Under the pieces are notes generated by a model. That model did not search any database, was not told where the DNA came from, and saw nothing but the letters and a program-made list of their open reading frames with translations. Source: Candidatus Thorarchaeota archaeon (GTDB taxonomy: Archaea; Asgardarchaeota; Thorarchaeia; Thorarchaeales; Thorarchaeaceae). From it: 6,255 nucleotides of DNA. Below, in pieces: positions 1 to 5,356 of the stretch. The stretch is from contig JAEORN010000184.1 of the NCBI GenBank assembly GCA_016840825.1, positions 1-6,255 on the forward strand. Direction: 5' to 3'. Within the stretch, counting starts at the first letter, position 1, and each line of letters starts with the position of its first letter. Both the position numbers and the translations under genes were made by a program.

Positions 1-18
1 GGGCCACATGAGTGGCCC
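1..18. terminator. GC-rich hairpin just downstream of the DUF3160 gene
   Basis: Bases 1-7 (GGGCCAC) and 12-18 (GTGGCCC) form a perfect 7-bp inverted repeat around a 4-base loop (ATGA). It starts 14 bases beyond the stop codon of the minus-strand DUF3160 gene, so it would lie in the 3' end of that transcript. It could terminate or stabilise the transcript, or separate it from a convergent gene outside the window. Archaeal termination relies mainly on T tracts, and the bases after the hairpin on the minus strand are off the window edge, so the terminator role is an inference. The stem may extend beyond base 1. Confidence 0.4.
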
Positions 19-32
19 AGAAGCTCAAAATC

Positions 33-2285
33 CTAGTCAAGTTTTCTCAAAGTAGATATGGAAGCTGTAGAAAATTCGAACTCCCAGTCAGATACAAAAC
101 TCTCAGTCCAAGCTGGAAGTGGAGGTTCTTCTCCTTGAGCAATCATATCTTGCCATGACTCGTCAGTAAGACGATCATCCATTGGCCAAGTGAACTCGTA
201 ATAGGAGAATACTGCACCCCTTGTAAGAACGACCTGCCCCTCAATCTGGACAGCCACGAGAATTACCATAGGGTTCCCTACGGCTTCTTCAAGGACTTCC
301 CCCTCATTGGGATCAGTATGTACATCTGCAATGACAGCCATGTCATCATCAGCATCTGAAACATACTCAACATCAGTGGGCATAGCTACGATATCACCAA
401 GAATACCCCCGCTATCCTGAATTAGTTTGTACTCCTCATCACTTAGTGCAGTTCCTTCAAGTTCCTTGATTGAAATTGTCTGGAGATCTAATAGAAAGTC
501 ATGTAACTTCTGAAGTTTCTCTTGCATAAGCGATGAGAGTAAATTCCGAGAATCCAAGCCAGATATCATCATTTGGCAAAGGGATGCCAAACGTGCGTAC
601 AGACGCGGAACAGGTTCAACATATCCTTTAGTGGATTCAGGTAATCCTCGGTACGACGTATAGGACTGTTTTGCATAAAGAATTGTATCATGTCTTAGCT
701 CAGCCCAGGAAGCAAGTGCAGTAGATAACTGCTTGTCAACCCATGCCTCGCTTTGCATGAAAAGAGGATATCCCTCACCTGGGTCAGACAGGAGAGGCAG
801 AAGAGAATACAACCAGAGGTAATACAAATTGTGTGTCCATTCGCTCTCTGTAATATTTCCAACCTGGTTCCAAAGCATCTCCATCTGTGAAACATAGTTC
901 AGATAGTCCTTCTCATCTTCAAGTAGCTCCCACGCACGGTCGGATCCGAAAGCAGCCATCACATCAAGACCCAGTGGCATCAGTCGCGGATTAGCTACGG
1001 TACCTACATACTTGTAGACAAGTTGACCTAGAATGTAACTATCAGGAATGTATCTCTGACCCATGAATCGTAGACCCATAGTCTGAGTCATGGTGTCTCC
1101 ATCGGAAACTGGATGACCCAAAATAAGCGGTTCCCTTAGTTCTAGCGCTTCAACGATAAACTGCTGCAGGAGTGTGTCATTGTCTAAGTCAAGCATTTCG
1201 ACTTCACTACCATATATGCTTTGAATAAGCGTGAGGTATTCTGATGGAATCAAATCATCTGCAGAACCAACAAAGAATGCAGTAGGCTCATAGAGTGCAT
1301 CCCAAACCTCCAAACCTGAGGGAGTGCCTGAAATACCCGGCACGCTTTCTGTTAGTGCCAAAGAAATAAGAATAGCCTGAGCAGTATTATTCATACCTTT
1401 ATCGTTGGGACTTGGGGGTAGGTCTGGTTGTAGTCTAAAGGACACCCGACCATACCACATCATTACTTGGAAGTATTTCTCAAGTTGTTCACTTCGTGTA
1501 TAATGTCCTCTAGGAACAAATTGCGTGAAATCTTCCTCATAGTTCATGAACCATGCGGCTGTCATATCTGAATGTGCATCAATAAGCTGCAGAACGTTTT
1601 CTACGGCTGGTTCAACCTCTGGAGGAAAAGTTGGGGGAATCACTGTTTCATTGTCCAATAATTTCAATGCCACTGTAAAGAACATCATGTTTCTCAGAGC
1701 TGCATCTGCCCATCTTCCTTCAGGGGCTGCTTCGTATTGAGAGAATGAGATGTCCAGCAATGTATCAGTAAGATTTCCAAGAAGATCCCAGAATGAAAAG
1801 ACCTCAACCTCTCGTAGAGCTAGATCATAGAGAACATGATATGCATGTAACACTGAGTCAGATGAAACAAAGCTCGGAACACCATTATCATAATTTAATT
1901 CTAGTATTTCATGTATCTGCGTATACTCAGATTGTGGAATGACTGCAAACCCATTACTCACTATCTTTTGTGATACTCCGCTTGGGAGTGTGGGATATTG
2001 TCCAAGATTAACGACATTGGACAATCCCTGATACACAGTATATGTTGGCGCGTTGGGATTGAAAGACTCCTCATAGGGCACAAAATCAGCGAATCCACCT
2101 GCTACTGTATGATCAATTGTAAAAATGAGTTCATTTGGATGACTTGCAGGGGGATTCCAGAAAGCACCTCCAAGAACGCCTATCGTGGCAACAAAGCTCA
2201 CTGCAAGAAGAGCTGATGCCATCCCGGCGCCCATAATTTTCCTTTTTGTATCAGAATCAAGCGCTCTAATTATCACTGAAATCAC
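33..2285 (-). CDS. DUF3160 family protein, exported or membrane-anchored
   Basis: Function is unknown; I recognise the family from its conserved motifs, not from a characterised activity. In the 750-residue product these include FVSSDSVLHAYH (139-150), LRFMGQRYIPDSY (405-417), LDVMAAFGSDRA (440-451), ALASWAELRHDTILYAKQ (523-540), GYVEPVPRLYARLASL (554-569), DVHTDPN (654-660), SYYEF (694-698) and a final P-W-T-SF block (724-730). The family domain therefore fills most of the protein and looks complete. The N-terminus has a basic patch (K14-R15-K16), then a hydrophobic run (about 20-42) with no obvious cleavage motif or lipobox. This points to a signal peptide or membrane anchor with the domain outside the cell. 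The start is GTG at 2285. An ATG at codon 18 (2234) has a good AGGA spaced 5-6 bases away, but starting there would remove the basic n-region, so I prefer an upstream GTG (codon 1 or codon 4). It diverges from the winged-helix gene. Confidence 0.9.
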   Translation of the reverse strand: MISVIIRALDSDTKRKIMGAGMASALLAVSFVATIGVLGGAFWNPPASHPNELIFTIDHTVAGGFADFVPYEESFNPNAPTYTVYQGLSNVVNLGQYPTLPSGVSQKIVSNGFAVIPQSEYTQIHEILELNYDNGVPSFVSSDSVLHAYHVLYDLALREVEVFSFWDLLGNLTDTLLDISFSQYEAAPEGRWADAALRNMMFFTVALKLLDNETVIPPTFPPEVEPAVENVLQLIDAHSDMTAAWFMNYEEDFTQFVPRGHYTRSEQLEKYFQVMMWYGRVSFRLQPDLPPSPNDKGMNNTAQAILISLALTESVPGISGTPSGLEVWDALYEPTAFFVGSADDLIPSEYLTLIQSIYGSEVEMLDLDNDTLLQQFIVEALELREPLILGHPVSDGDTMTQTMGLRFMGQRYIPDSYILGQLVYKYVGTVANPRLMPLGLDVMAAFGSDRAWELLEDEKDYLNYVSQMEMLWNQVGNITESEWTHNLYYLWLYSLLPLLSDPGEGYPLFMQSEAWVDKQLSTALASWAELRHDTILYAKQSYTSYRGLPESTKGYVEPVPRLYARLASLCQMMISGLDSRNLLSSLMQEKLQKLHDFLLDLQTISIKELEGTALSDEEYKLIQDSGGILGDIVAMPTDVEYVSDADDDMAVIADVHTDPNEGEVLEEAVGNPMVILVAVQIEGQVVLTRGAVFSYYEFTWPMDDRLTDESWQDMIAQGEEPPLPAWTESFVSDWEFEFSTASISTLRKLD

Positions 2286-2337
2286 AATAATCCGTGTACA
2301 ACATTATTACTTAGTACCATGGAATAGAACACATTGT

Positions 2338-2362
2338 CCAGATTTTAGAACACTAAATCTGG
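2338..2362. promoter_or_regulatory. Candidate operator: perfect inverted repeat in the divergent promoter region
   Basis: CCAGATTT (2338-2345) and AAATCTGG (2355-2362) are perfect 8-base inverted arms separated by 9 bases, a geometry that suits a dimeric winged-helix protein. The site lies between the DUF3160 and regulator genes, next to a T8 tract (2369-2376) that reads as A8 followed by ATTAAT on the minus strand and may form part of a BRE/TATA region for the DUF3160 gene. A repressor bound here would cover the likely start-site side of that promoter. Binding by the neighbouring regulator is an inference. Confidence 0.45.
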
Positions 2363-2374
2363 CATTAATTTTTT

Positions 2375-2396
2375 TTGACAAATGCGCTGTTGACAA
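2375..2396. repeat. Direct repeat TTGACAA x2 upstream of the regulator gene
   Basis: TTGACAA occurs at 2375-2381 and 2390-2396, a 15-bp period, between the T8 tract and the regulator start. It might be a second protein-binding site, but two 7-base copies in AT-rich DNA could also be chance. Confidence 0.25.
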
Positions 2397-2441
2397 GAAA
2401 TTAAACGGAATTGTCCACCTGCTAATGATGTGGAGCTTCGG

Positions 2442-2894
2442 ATGAGAGATCTATCTGATGAAAATGCAATAGAGTCTGAGCTAAGAGGTAACACACTACG
2501 GGTCTATTGGTATATGCTCTCACAGAACGAGTCGGTAGGAGTCAGGGAAGTCCAAAGAGCAATTGGCATGTCTAGTCCCTCAGTAGCAAGTCATCATCTG
2601 ACTAAGCTTGTATCTCTGGAGCTGGTAGAGAAGAAGCCAGATAATTCGTATGATGTAAGTCGGGTTGTCAAGGTGGGGATTCTGAGAAATTTCATTGATT
2701 TTCGGGGCAGGTTCCTTCCGCGGTATATGTTTGTTGCAATCTTTTTCTCAGCATATACACTCTCATATTTTGTGCTCAGTCTTATTGCATATCCAGGACT
2801 CTACGACAGATACATCGCACTGGCAATTGGAATCATTGGAGCACTGTTTGCTTGGAGTGAGAGTATTCGGCTTTGGAAGCTAAAGCTATCATAA
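2442..2894 (+). CDS. Winged-helix transcriptional regulator with two C-terminal membrane segments
   Basis: A 150-residue ArsR/MarR-like DNA-binding protein that appears to be membrane-tethered. Residues 13-30 form a first helix (LRGNTLRVYWYML), 32-43 the helix VGVREVQRAIG, and 44-62 the recognition helix beginning SSPSVASHHLTKL. The wing follows (LVEKKPDNSYDV, 61-72). Two hydrophobic segments come next, about 95-116 and 124-138, and the protein ends in a short basic tail. The ATG at 2442 is chosen because GGAG (2432-2435) lies six bases upstream. An in-frame GTG at 2430 would add four residues but has no ribosome-binding site. Archaea, including Asgard lineages, carry many such winged-helix proteins with a membrane tail, generally uncharacterised. 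The gene diverges from the DUF3160 gene, and the shared region has an operator-like dyad, so joint control and autoregulation are plausible. The ligand or signal cannot be told from the sequence. Confidence 0.8.
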   Translation: MRDLSDENAIESELRGNTLRVYWYMLSQNESVGVREVQRAIGMSSPSVASHHLTKLVSLELVEKKPDNSYDVSRVVKVGILRNFIDFRGRFLPRYMFVAIFFSAYTLSYFVLSLIAYPGLYDRYIALAIGIIGALFAWSESIRLWKLKLS

Positions 2895-2907
2895 GATTAT
2901 GTCATCA

Positions 2908-2913
2908 TTTTTT
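2908..2913 (+). terminator. T6 tract after the regulator gene
   Basis: A run of six T residues begins 14 bases after the regulator stop codon. T-rich tracts without a hairpin are the usual intrinsic termination signal of archaeal RNA polymerase. No stem is seen before it. The assignment rests on position and composition only. Confidence 0.4.
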
Positions 2914-3297
2914 CAAGATTACAAAGCGTTGAGTATTGTCTCCTGAAATTTAATTTCATTCGCGCTCATCCTTGTCGCAATATATTGAATCCTTTCAGAT
3001 CTTTAAGCTGAGGTCTTTCAGTCAGCAATCCTAGTGGGTAAAGTATGTAAGTTGCTTTTCCGATAGCGTTTTTCTATATGATGAATGAATTCCAACATTT
3101 CTAAATCTTCAAATCTTCATACTTTTGGCGATTATAGCTAGTATATTACTGTATGAAAAATATGTTTTCAGCTACTATAATATAATGAACGATAAAGTAC
3201 ATAGAAAATAGAATGATGTTGTAAATGAATCATGATTGTCATATAATTGTTGGAATAATATTTGACTAAAGTTATTACCATTTGAGTCTATATTATC

Positions 3298-3426
3298 ATG
3301 AACATTGAATCATTGTTGATTCCAATCATCAGTGAAAACATGTACACCAAAAACGCCTGCAGGCAACCTTATGGAAATACCTTGAGCATCACTGATCCAA
3401 ATCTGAAATCTCCAGCTCAAGTCTGA
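3298..3426 (+). CDS. Possible small ORF, 42 residues, unrecognised
   Basis: ATG at 3298 opens 42 codons beginning MNIESLLIPIISENMY and ending in TGA at 3424-3426; an in-frame stop at 3283-3285 bounds it upstream. In its favour, it coincides almost exactly with the jump from 24% to about 39% G+C. Against it, there is no ribosome-binding site, no recognisable domain, and overlap with several dyads, including a palindrome and part of the hairpin at 3411-3432. It could be a leaderless small protein, a decayed gene end, or simply an open frame in a structured leader. Confidence 0.15.
   Translation: MNIESLLIPIISENMYTKNACRQPYGNTLSITDPNLKSPAQV
3355..3364. promoter_or_regulatory. GC-rich 10-base palindrome GCCTGCAGGC
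   Basis: A perfect palindrome about 110 bases upstream of the 97-residue gene. It stands out from AT-rich surroundings and lies near the centre of a longer 8-base inverted repeat, ATCAGTGA (3328-3335) and TCACTGAT (3389-3396). It may be a binding site for a dimeric regulator or the tip of a folded leader. No known motif is recognised. Confidence 0.3.
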
Positions 3427-3432
3427 GCTGGA
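3411..3432 (+). promoter_or_regulatory. 9-bp hairpin in the leader of the 97-residue/ferredoxin gene pair
   Basis: TCCAGCTCA (3411-3419) and TGAGCTGGA (3424-3432) pair perfectly around the loop AGTC. A smaller stem, TATGC/GCATA around GAA (3440-3452), follows at once, and the ribosome-binding site GAGGTGAT (3459-3466) comes next. Two consecutive stems directly before a ribosome-binding site suggest a translational or transcript-stability control element. A DNA operator is also possible. No T tract follows, so a terminator is unlikely. Confidence 0.4.
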
Positions 3433-3458
3433 TAATATGTATGCGAAGCATATCGAAA

Positions 3459-3466
3459 GAGGTGAT
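3459..3466 (+). promoter_or_regulatory. Strong Shine-Dalgarno site of the 97-residue gene
   Basis: GAGGTGAT matches eight bases of the complement of the archaeal 16S rRNA 3' tail and ends eight bases before ATG 3475. This fixes the start of the 97-residue gene. Confidence 0.7.
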
Positions 3467-3474
3467 GTGTAGCA

Positions 3475-3768
3475 ATGACTGAAATTTTAAGAGGTCGCAA
3501 GAAGGCGCTTAATGTTATACTGCCCAGAAGAATCAAGGAACACTCAAACAATGAATTGCGATTGATGCTTGTCACACTGAAAAATGCGATTGTTGCCACT
3601 TCTGTACAAATTACGAGAATTGAGAATGAATTGAAACACCGGGGAACAGATTTTGGAATACTAACTAGTACCAAGGCAAGATCCAAGAGTGAAATTGAGT
3701 TTCATGAGTGGCATGGCGAAGCGCAATGGAAAACAAATCTAAAGGAAGGGAACGCGCTCTCCGCGTAA
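3475..3768 (+). CDS. Small paralogue of the N-terminal domain of the adjacent ferredoxin protein
   Basis: A 97-residue, basic, probably helical protein of unknown function. Its first 51-56 residues align without gaps to the N-terminus of the downstream ferredoxin protein. I count 23 identities over 51 positions, with shared residues such as xGRxxALxVILPxxIxEHS, a following LxxML and, later, QIxxIExEL. The remaining 40 residues (after about 57) have no counterpart and no recognisable motif; they hold no cysteines, so this protein cannot itself bind a cluster as the neighbour does. A strong GAGGTGAT site precedes the ATG. Its last 43 bases overlap the ferredoxin gene when that gene is read from ATG 3726, which implies coupled translation. 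It may be a partner, competitor or regulator of the ferredoxin protein through the shared domain (inference), or a leftover of a tandem duplication. Confidence 0.7.
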   Translation: MTEILRGRKKALNVILPRRIKEHSNNELRLMLVTLKNAIVATSVQITRIENELKHRGTDFGILTSTKARSKSEIEFHEWHGEAQWKTNLKEGNALSA

Positions 3769-4430
3769 TTTTACCGGATGACATTGGAGAGCATTCAGAG
3801 CGCGATCTAGGGGAGATGTTAAAATCATTACGAGAAACTGTTGAATTCAGTGTTGGGCAAATCTCTATTATTGAGGCTGAACTTCAAAAGCGTGAGGGCA
3901 GGTCTATAATACAACTTGAAAAAATAGAAGTTTCTGAAGAGTCAGCAAATGATGAACCTCTTGACCCAGTGGAGATTGCTCTGGTTTCGACAATTGAGGT
4001 TAGAAAGAATGAAACTGAGGGATGCATTTTATGCGGATTATGTACAGATGTATGCCCTTGGGATGCTCCAGTCATTATAGACAAAAAGCTTATCGTTCGA
4101 CAGGAACGATGTCGCGGATGTGGAGTGTGTGTAGCCGCATGTCCAAGCAGAGCCATTGATATGAAGGTATATGAAACTGAAGATTTGATTGAGTTAATCC
4201 AATATGTTCTCCGAGAGGATGTCTTAATTAAACATCCACATGGAGTACATGATGCTGTTCGAGAAGCGCAATCAGCTCTTCTTAATGTCGAACGGATTTT
4301 ATCTCACAGGGTAAAGGATAACAAAATTGAAGATGTTCTACATACAGTGAGGAGAATGATTGACCGTATCGATAGGATGGGAGATCGATTAAAGGGAGAA
4401 CAGACCCAGAGTCAAGAGAGTGTGGCTTGA
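3726..4430 (+). CDS. Dicluster [4Fe-4S] ferredoxin with N- and C-terminal helical domains
   Basis: A 234-residue cytoplasmic electron carrier or electron-transfer subunit. Two classical motifs are present: GCILCGLCTDVCPW with cysteines 100, 103, 106 and 110, and RCRGCGVCVAACP with cysteines 129, 132, 135 and 139. Each is CxxCxxCxxxCP, so two [4Fe-4S] clusters are expected. The N-terminal domain (1-57) is the same fold as the upstream 97-residue protein, followed by an acidic linker (about 65-90). The C-terminal part (about 150-224) is helical and charged, possibly coiled coil. A plain ferredoxin is about 60-80 residues, so both extensions are extra and may dock a partner. ATG 3726 is chosen over GTG 3708 because it places the shared GR motif at residues 7-8 in both paralogues; GTG would add six residues. 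No clear ribosome-binding site is seen, which fits coupling to the overlapping upstream gene. The flavoprotein downstream is a plausible redox partner. Confidence 0.85.
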   Translation: MENKSKGRERALRVILPDDIGEHSERDLGEMLKSLRETVEFSVGQISIIEAELQKREGRSIIQLEKIEVSEESANDEPLDPVEIALVSTIEVRKNETEGCILCGLCTDVCPWDAPVIIDKKLIVRQERCRGCGVCVAACPSRAIDMKVYETEDLIELIQYVLREDVLIKHPHGVHDAVREAQSALLNVERILSHRVKDNKIEDVLHTVRRMIDRIDRMGDRLKGEQTQSQESVA

Positions 4431-4518
4431 TACACCTCTGGTTATTTTACGAAAGCCTCTACTCAAAGATTCTAAAAATCAGGAAACCTCTTGAGGTGAC
4501 GATGACACTAGTCAAACT
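4431..4518 (+). promoter_or_regulatory. Leader of the nitroreductase gene with TATA-like box and masked ribosome-binding site
   Basis: TTATTTTA (4442-4449) could be a TATA box, placing a start site near 4470. Further on, ACCTC (4486-4490) is complementary to GAGGT (4493-4497), so the ribosome-binding site GAGGTGA (4493-4499) can fold on itself in a tight stem; the two-base loop means the innermost pair probably opens. The site lies 19 bases from ATG 4519, too far for direct use. The promoter call is weak; the base-pairing is directly visible. Confidence 0.35.
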
Positions 4519-4522
4519 ATGA
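4502..4522 (+). other. Six-codon minicistron overlapping the nitroreductase start
   Basis: ATG ACA CTA GTC AAA CTA TGA encodes MTLVKL. Its ATG is five bases after the GAGG core of the strong ribosome-binding site at 4493-4499, an ideal spacing. Its stop (4520-4522) overlaps the nitroreductase ATG (4519-4521) as ATGA. The arrangement suggests termination and re-initiation, with the nitroreductase translated by coupling to this leader. No in-frame upstream start for the nitroreductase exists, since TGA closes its frame at 4492-4494. Function as a leader peptide is an inference. Confidence 0.4.
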
Positions 4523-5301
4523 CAGATAATGTTGTACTTAACACTATCAACAATAGAAGGTCTATTCGAAAATATCTAGACAAACCCGTATCTAATGAAA
4601 TTGTTTCGCAAATTCTTAAAGCTGGATTCAGAGCCCCTTTTGCAGCACAGTTATGTTCAGTGATATACACGCGTAGTCATGAAAAGATGAGGGAAGCTGG
4701 GATTGGCGTCTATCCCACAGCACCTCTTCACATGATTTTCTTCATTGATCTTGTGAGGCTGGAGAAGATAATGAAGCATCGTGGCCATGACTATGGCTAT
4801 GACGACATGATGGCTATCTGGTTGGGCATACAGGATGTTGTTCTCATGATCGAGAATCTAACAATTGCAGCTGAGTCATTGGGGCTTGGTTCAGTACTCT
4901 ATGGTCTTGCTCCATTGAGAGCTGATTCAATCGCAAAAACATTCAGTGTTCCAAAACGCGTCTTCCCTGTAGTAGGTATGAGTGTTGGATATCCAGATCC
5001 AGCTGAGGACACCGAGATTAGACCAAGGTTCCCACTTGAGATGGCAGCATTCGAGGACAAATATCGTGACCATACTGACGAGGATATCAAGATCTGTATG
5101 AAAGGGATGGATGAAGGATTCATCGCGCAGGGGTATTATATCAAGGAACGAACTAAGGTTGAGTTAGTGGACAAAGAAGACACAATAGGTTTCGACAGAT
5201 ATTCTTGGTCGGAGCATATCTCTCGTAAGTTCAGAAGTGCTTTCAGAAGCGGAGACCCCCTCCTTGATATCCTAAGAAGGCATGGATTCGACCTGAAGTA
5301 A
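4519..5301 (+). CDS. Nitroreductase-family FMN-dependent oxidoreductase
   Basis: A 260-residue flavoprotein of the nitroreductase superfamily, whose members use FMN and usually NAD(P)H to reduce nitro groups, quinones, flavins or other acceptors. The FMN-phosphate motif RRSIRKY is at 13-19. The AP of the next conserved segment is at 39-40. The central dimer helix GIQDVVLMIENLTIAAESLGLGS covers 103-125 (shown here only in part: GIQDVVLM, AAESLGLGS), followed by the VxGxSxGYPD segment (151-160). The RPRFPLE motif (168-174) and C-terminal YSWSEHIS (228-235) resemble archaeal and bacterial relatives of the family. Length is somewhat above the minimal 170-200 residues because of the C-terminal arm. 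The substrate cannot be assigned. The gene follows the ferredoxin gene by 88 bases on the same strand, so electron transfer between the two is plausible, with the ferredoxin possibly replacing NAD(P)H as donor (inference). Confidence 0.9.
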   Translation: MTDNVVLNTINNRRSIRKYLDKPVSNEIVSQILKAGFRAPFAAQLCSVIYTRSHEKMREAGIGVYPTAPLHMIFFIDLVRLEKIMKHRGHDYGYDDMMAIWLGIQDVVLMIENLTIAAESLGLGSVLYGLAPLRADSIAKTFSVPKRVFPVVGMSVGYPDPAEDTEIRPRFPLEMAAFEDKYRDHTDEDIKICMKGMDEGFIAQGYYIKERTKVELVDKEDTIGFDRYSWSEHISRKFRSAFRSGDPLLDILRRHGFDLK

Positions 5302-5305
5302 AGTG

Positions 5306-5311
5306 TATAAG
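5306..5311 (+). promoter_or_regulatory. Candidate TATA box of the Fpg/Nei-like gene
   Basis: TATAAG lies just after the nitroreductase stop codon, about 50 bases before the next start. A start site about 25-30 bases on, near 5333, would give a short leader containing GGAG. No clear BRE is seen, and read-through from the upstream gene is equally possible. Confidence 0.3.
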
Positions 5312-5356
5312 TAAGGGCAACCACTACGAAGCACCGCGTTTGGGAAGTGGAGATTA

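Larger units (their letters stand above)
2895..3474. other. 580-bp intergenic region without a recognised gene
   Basis: No convincing long gene or known RNA is seen. The first part (2895-3060) is ordinary AT-rich spacer. An exact tandem copy of AAATCTTC lies at 3103-3118, and near-copies AGCTAGTATA and AGCTACTATA lie at 3136 and 3170. By my count 3121-3300 is only 44/180 G+C (24%), with several TATA-like stretches such as CTATAATATAATG (3175-3187) and CTATATTAT (3288-3296). From 3301 to 3420 G+C rises to 47/120 (39%). That segment contains a possible 42-codon ORF (3298-3426), a 10-base GC palindrome (3355-3364) and a 9-bp hairpin (3411-3432). The right-hand end probably holds the promoter and leader of the 97-residue protein and ferredoxin genes. 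Confidence 0.6.

Noticed and set aside
2375..2403. Bacterial-type promoter with TTGACA as -35 box
   Set aside because: No TATAAT-like element lies 16-18 bases downstream, and other features of the window point to an archaeon.
1546..2445. Plus-strand open frames opposite the DUF3160 gene (64, 72 and 86 codons)
   Set aside because: They are antisense to strongly conserved family motifs, have no ribosome-binding sites, and give low-complexity or cysteine-rich nonsense products.
3103..3118. Tandem repeat AAATCTTC x2 as part of a repeat array or CRISPR
   Set aside because: There are only two copies, with no spacers and no further units; it is probably a local slip duplication in AT-rich DNA.
3078..3160. 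C/D-box guide RNA starting at ATGATGA (3078-3084)
   Set aside because: No CTGA D or D' box follows within a suitable distance, and there is no second C' box.
3417..3686. Minus-strand 89-codon open frame opposite the 97-residue gene
   Set aside because: It is antisense to a gene supported by a strong ribosome-binding site and paralogy, and its product shows no recognisable features.
3475..4430. One fused gene split by a frameshift (97-residue ORF plus ferredoxin ORF)
   Set aside because: Each copy begins with its own Met at the same distance from the shared GR motif, the first has a strong ribosome-binding site, and no canonical -1 slippery heptamer is seen in the overlap. Two overlapping genes explain the data better.
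5321..5350. CCACT/AGTGG inverted repeat before the Fpg/Nei-like gene
   Set aside because: Five base pairs across a 20-base loop are too weak to claim as a structure, although the right arm touches the GGAG site.
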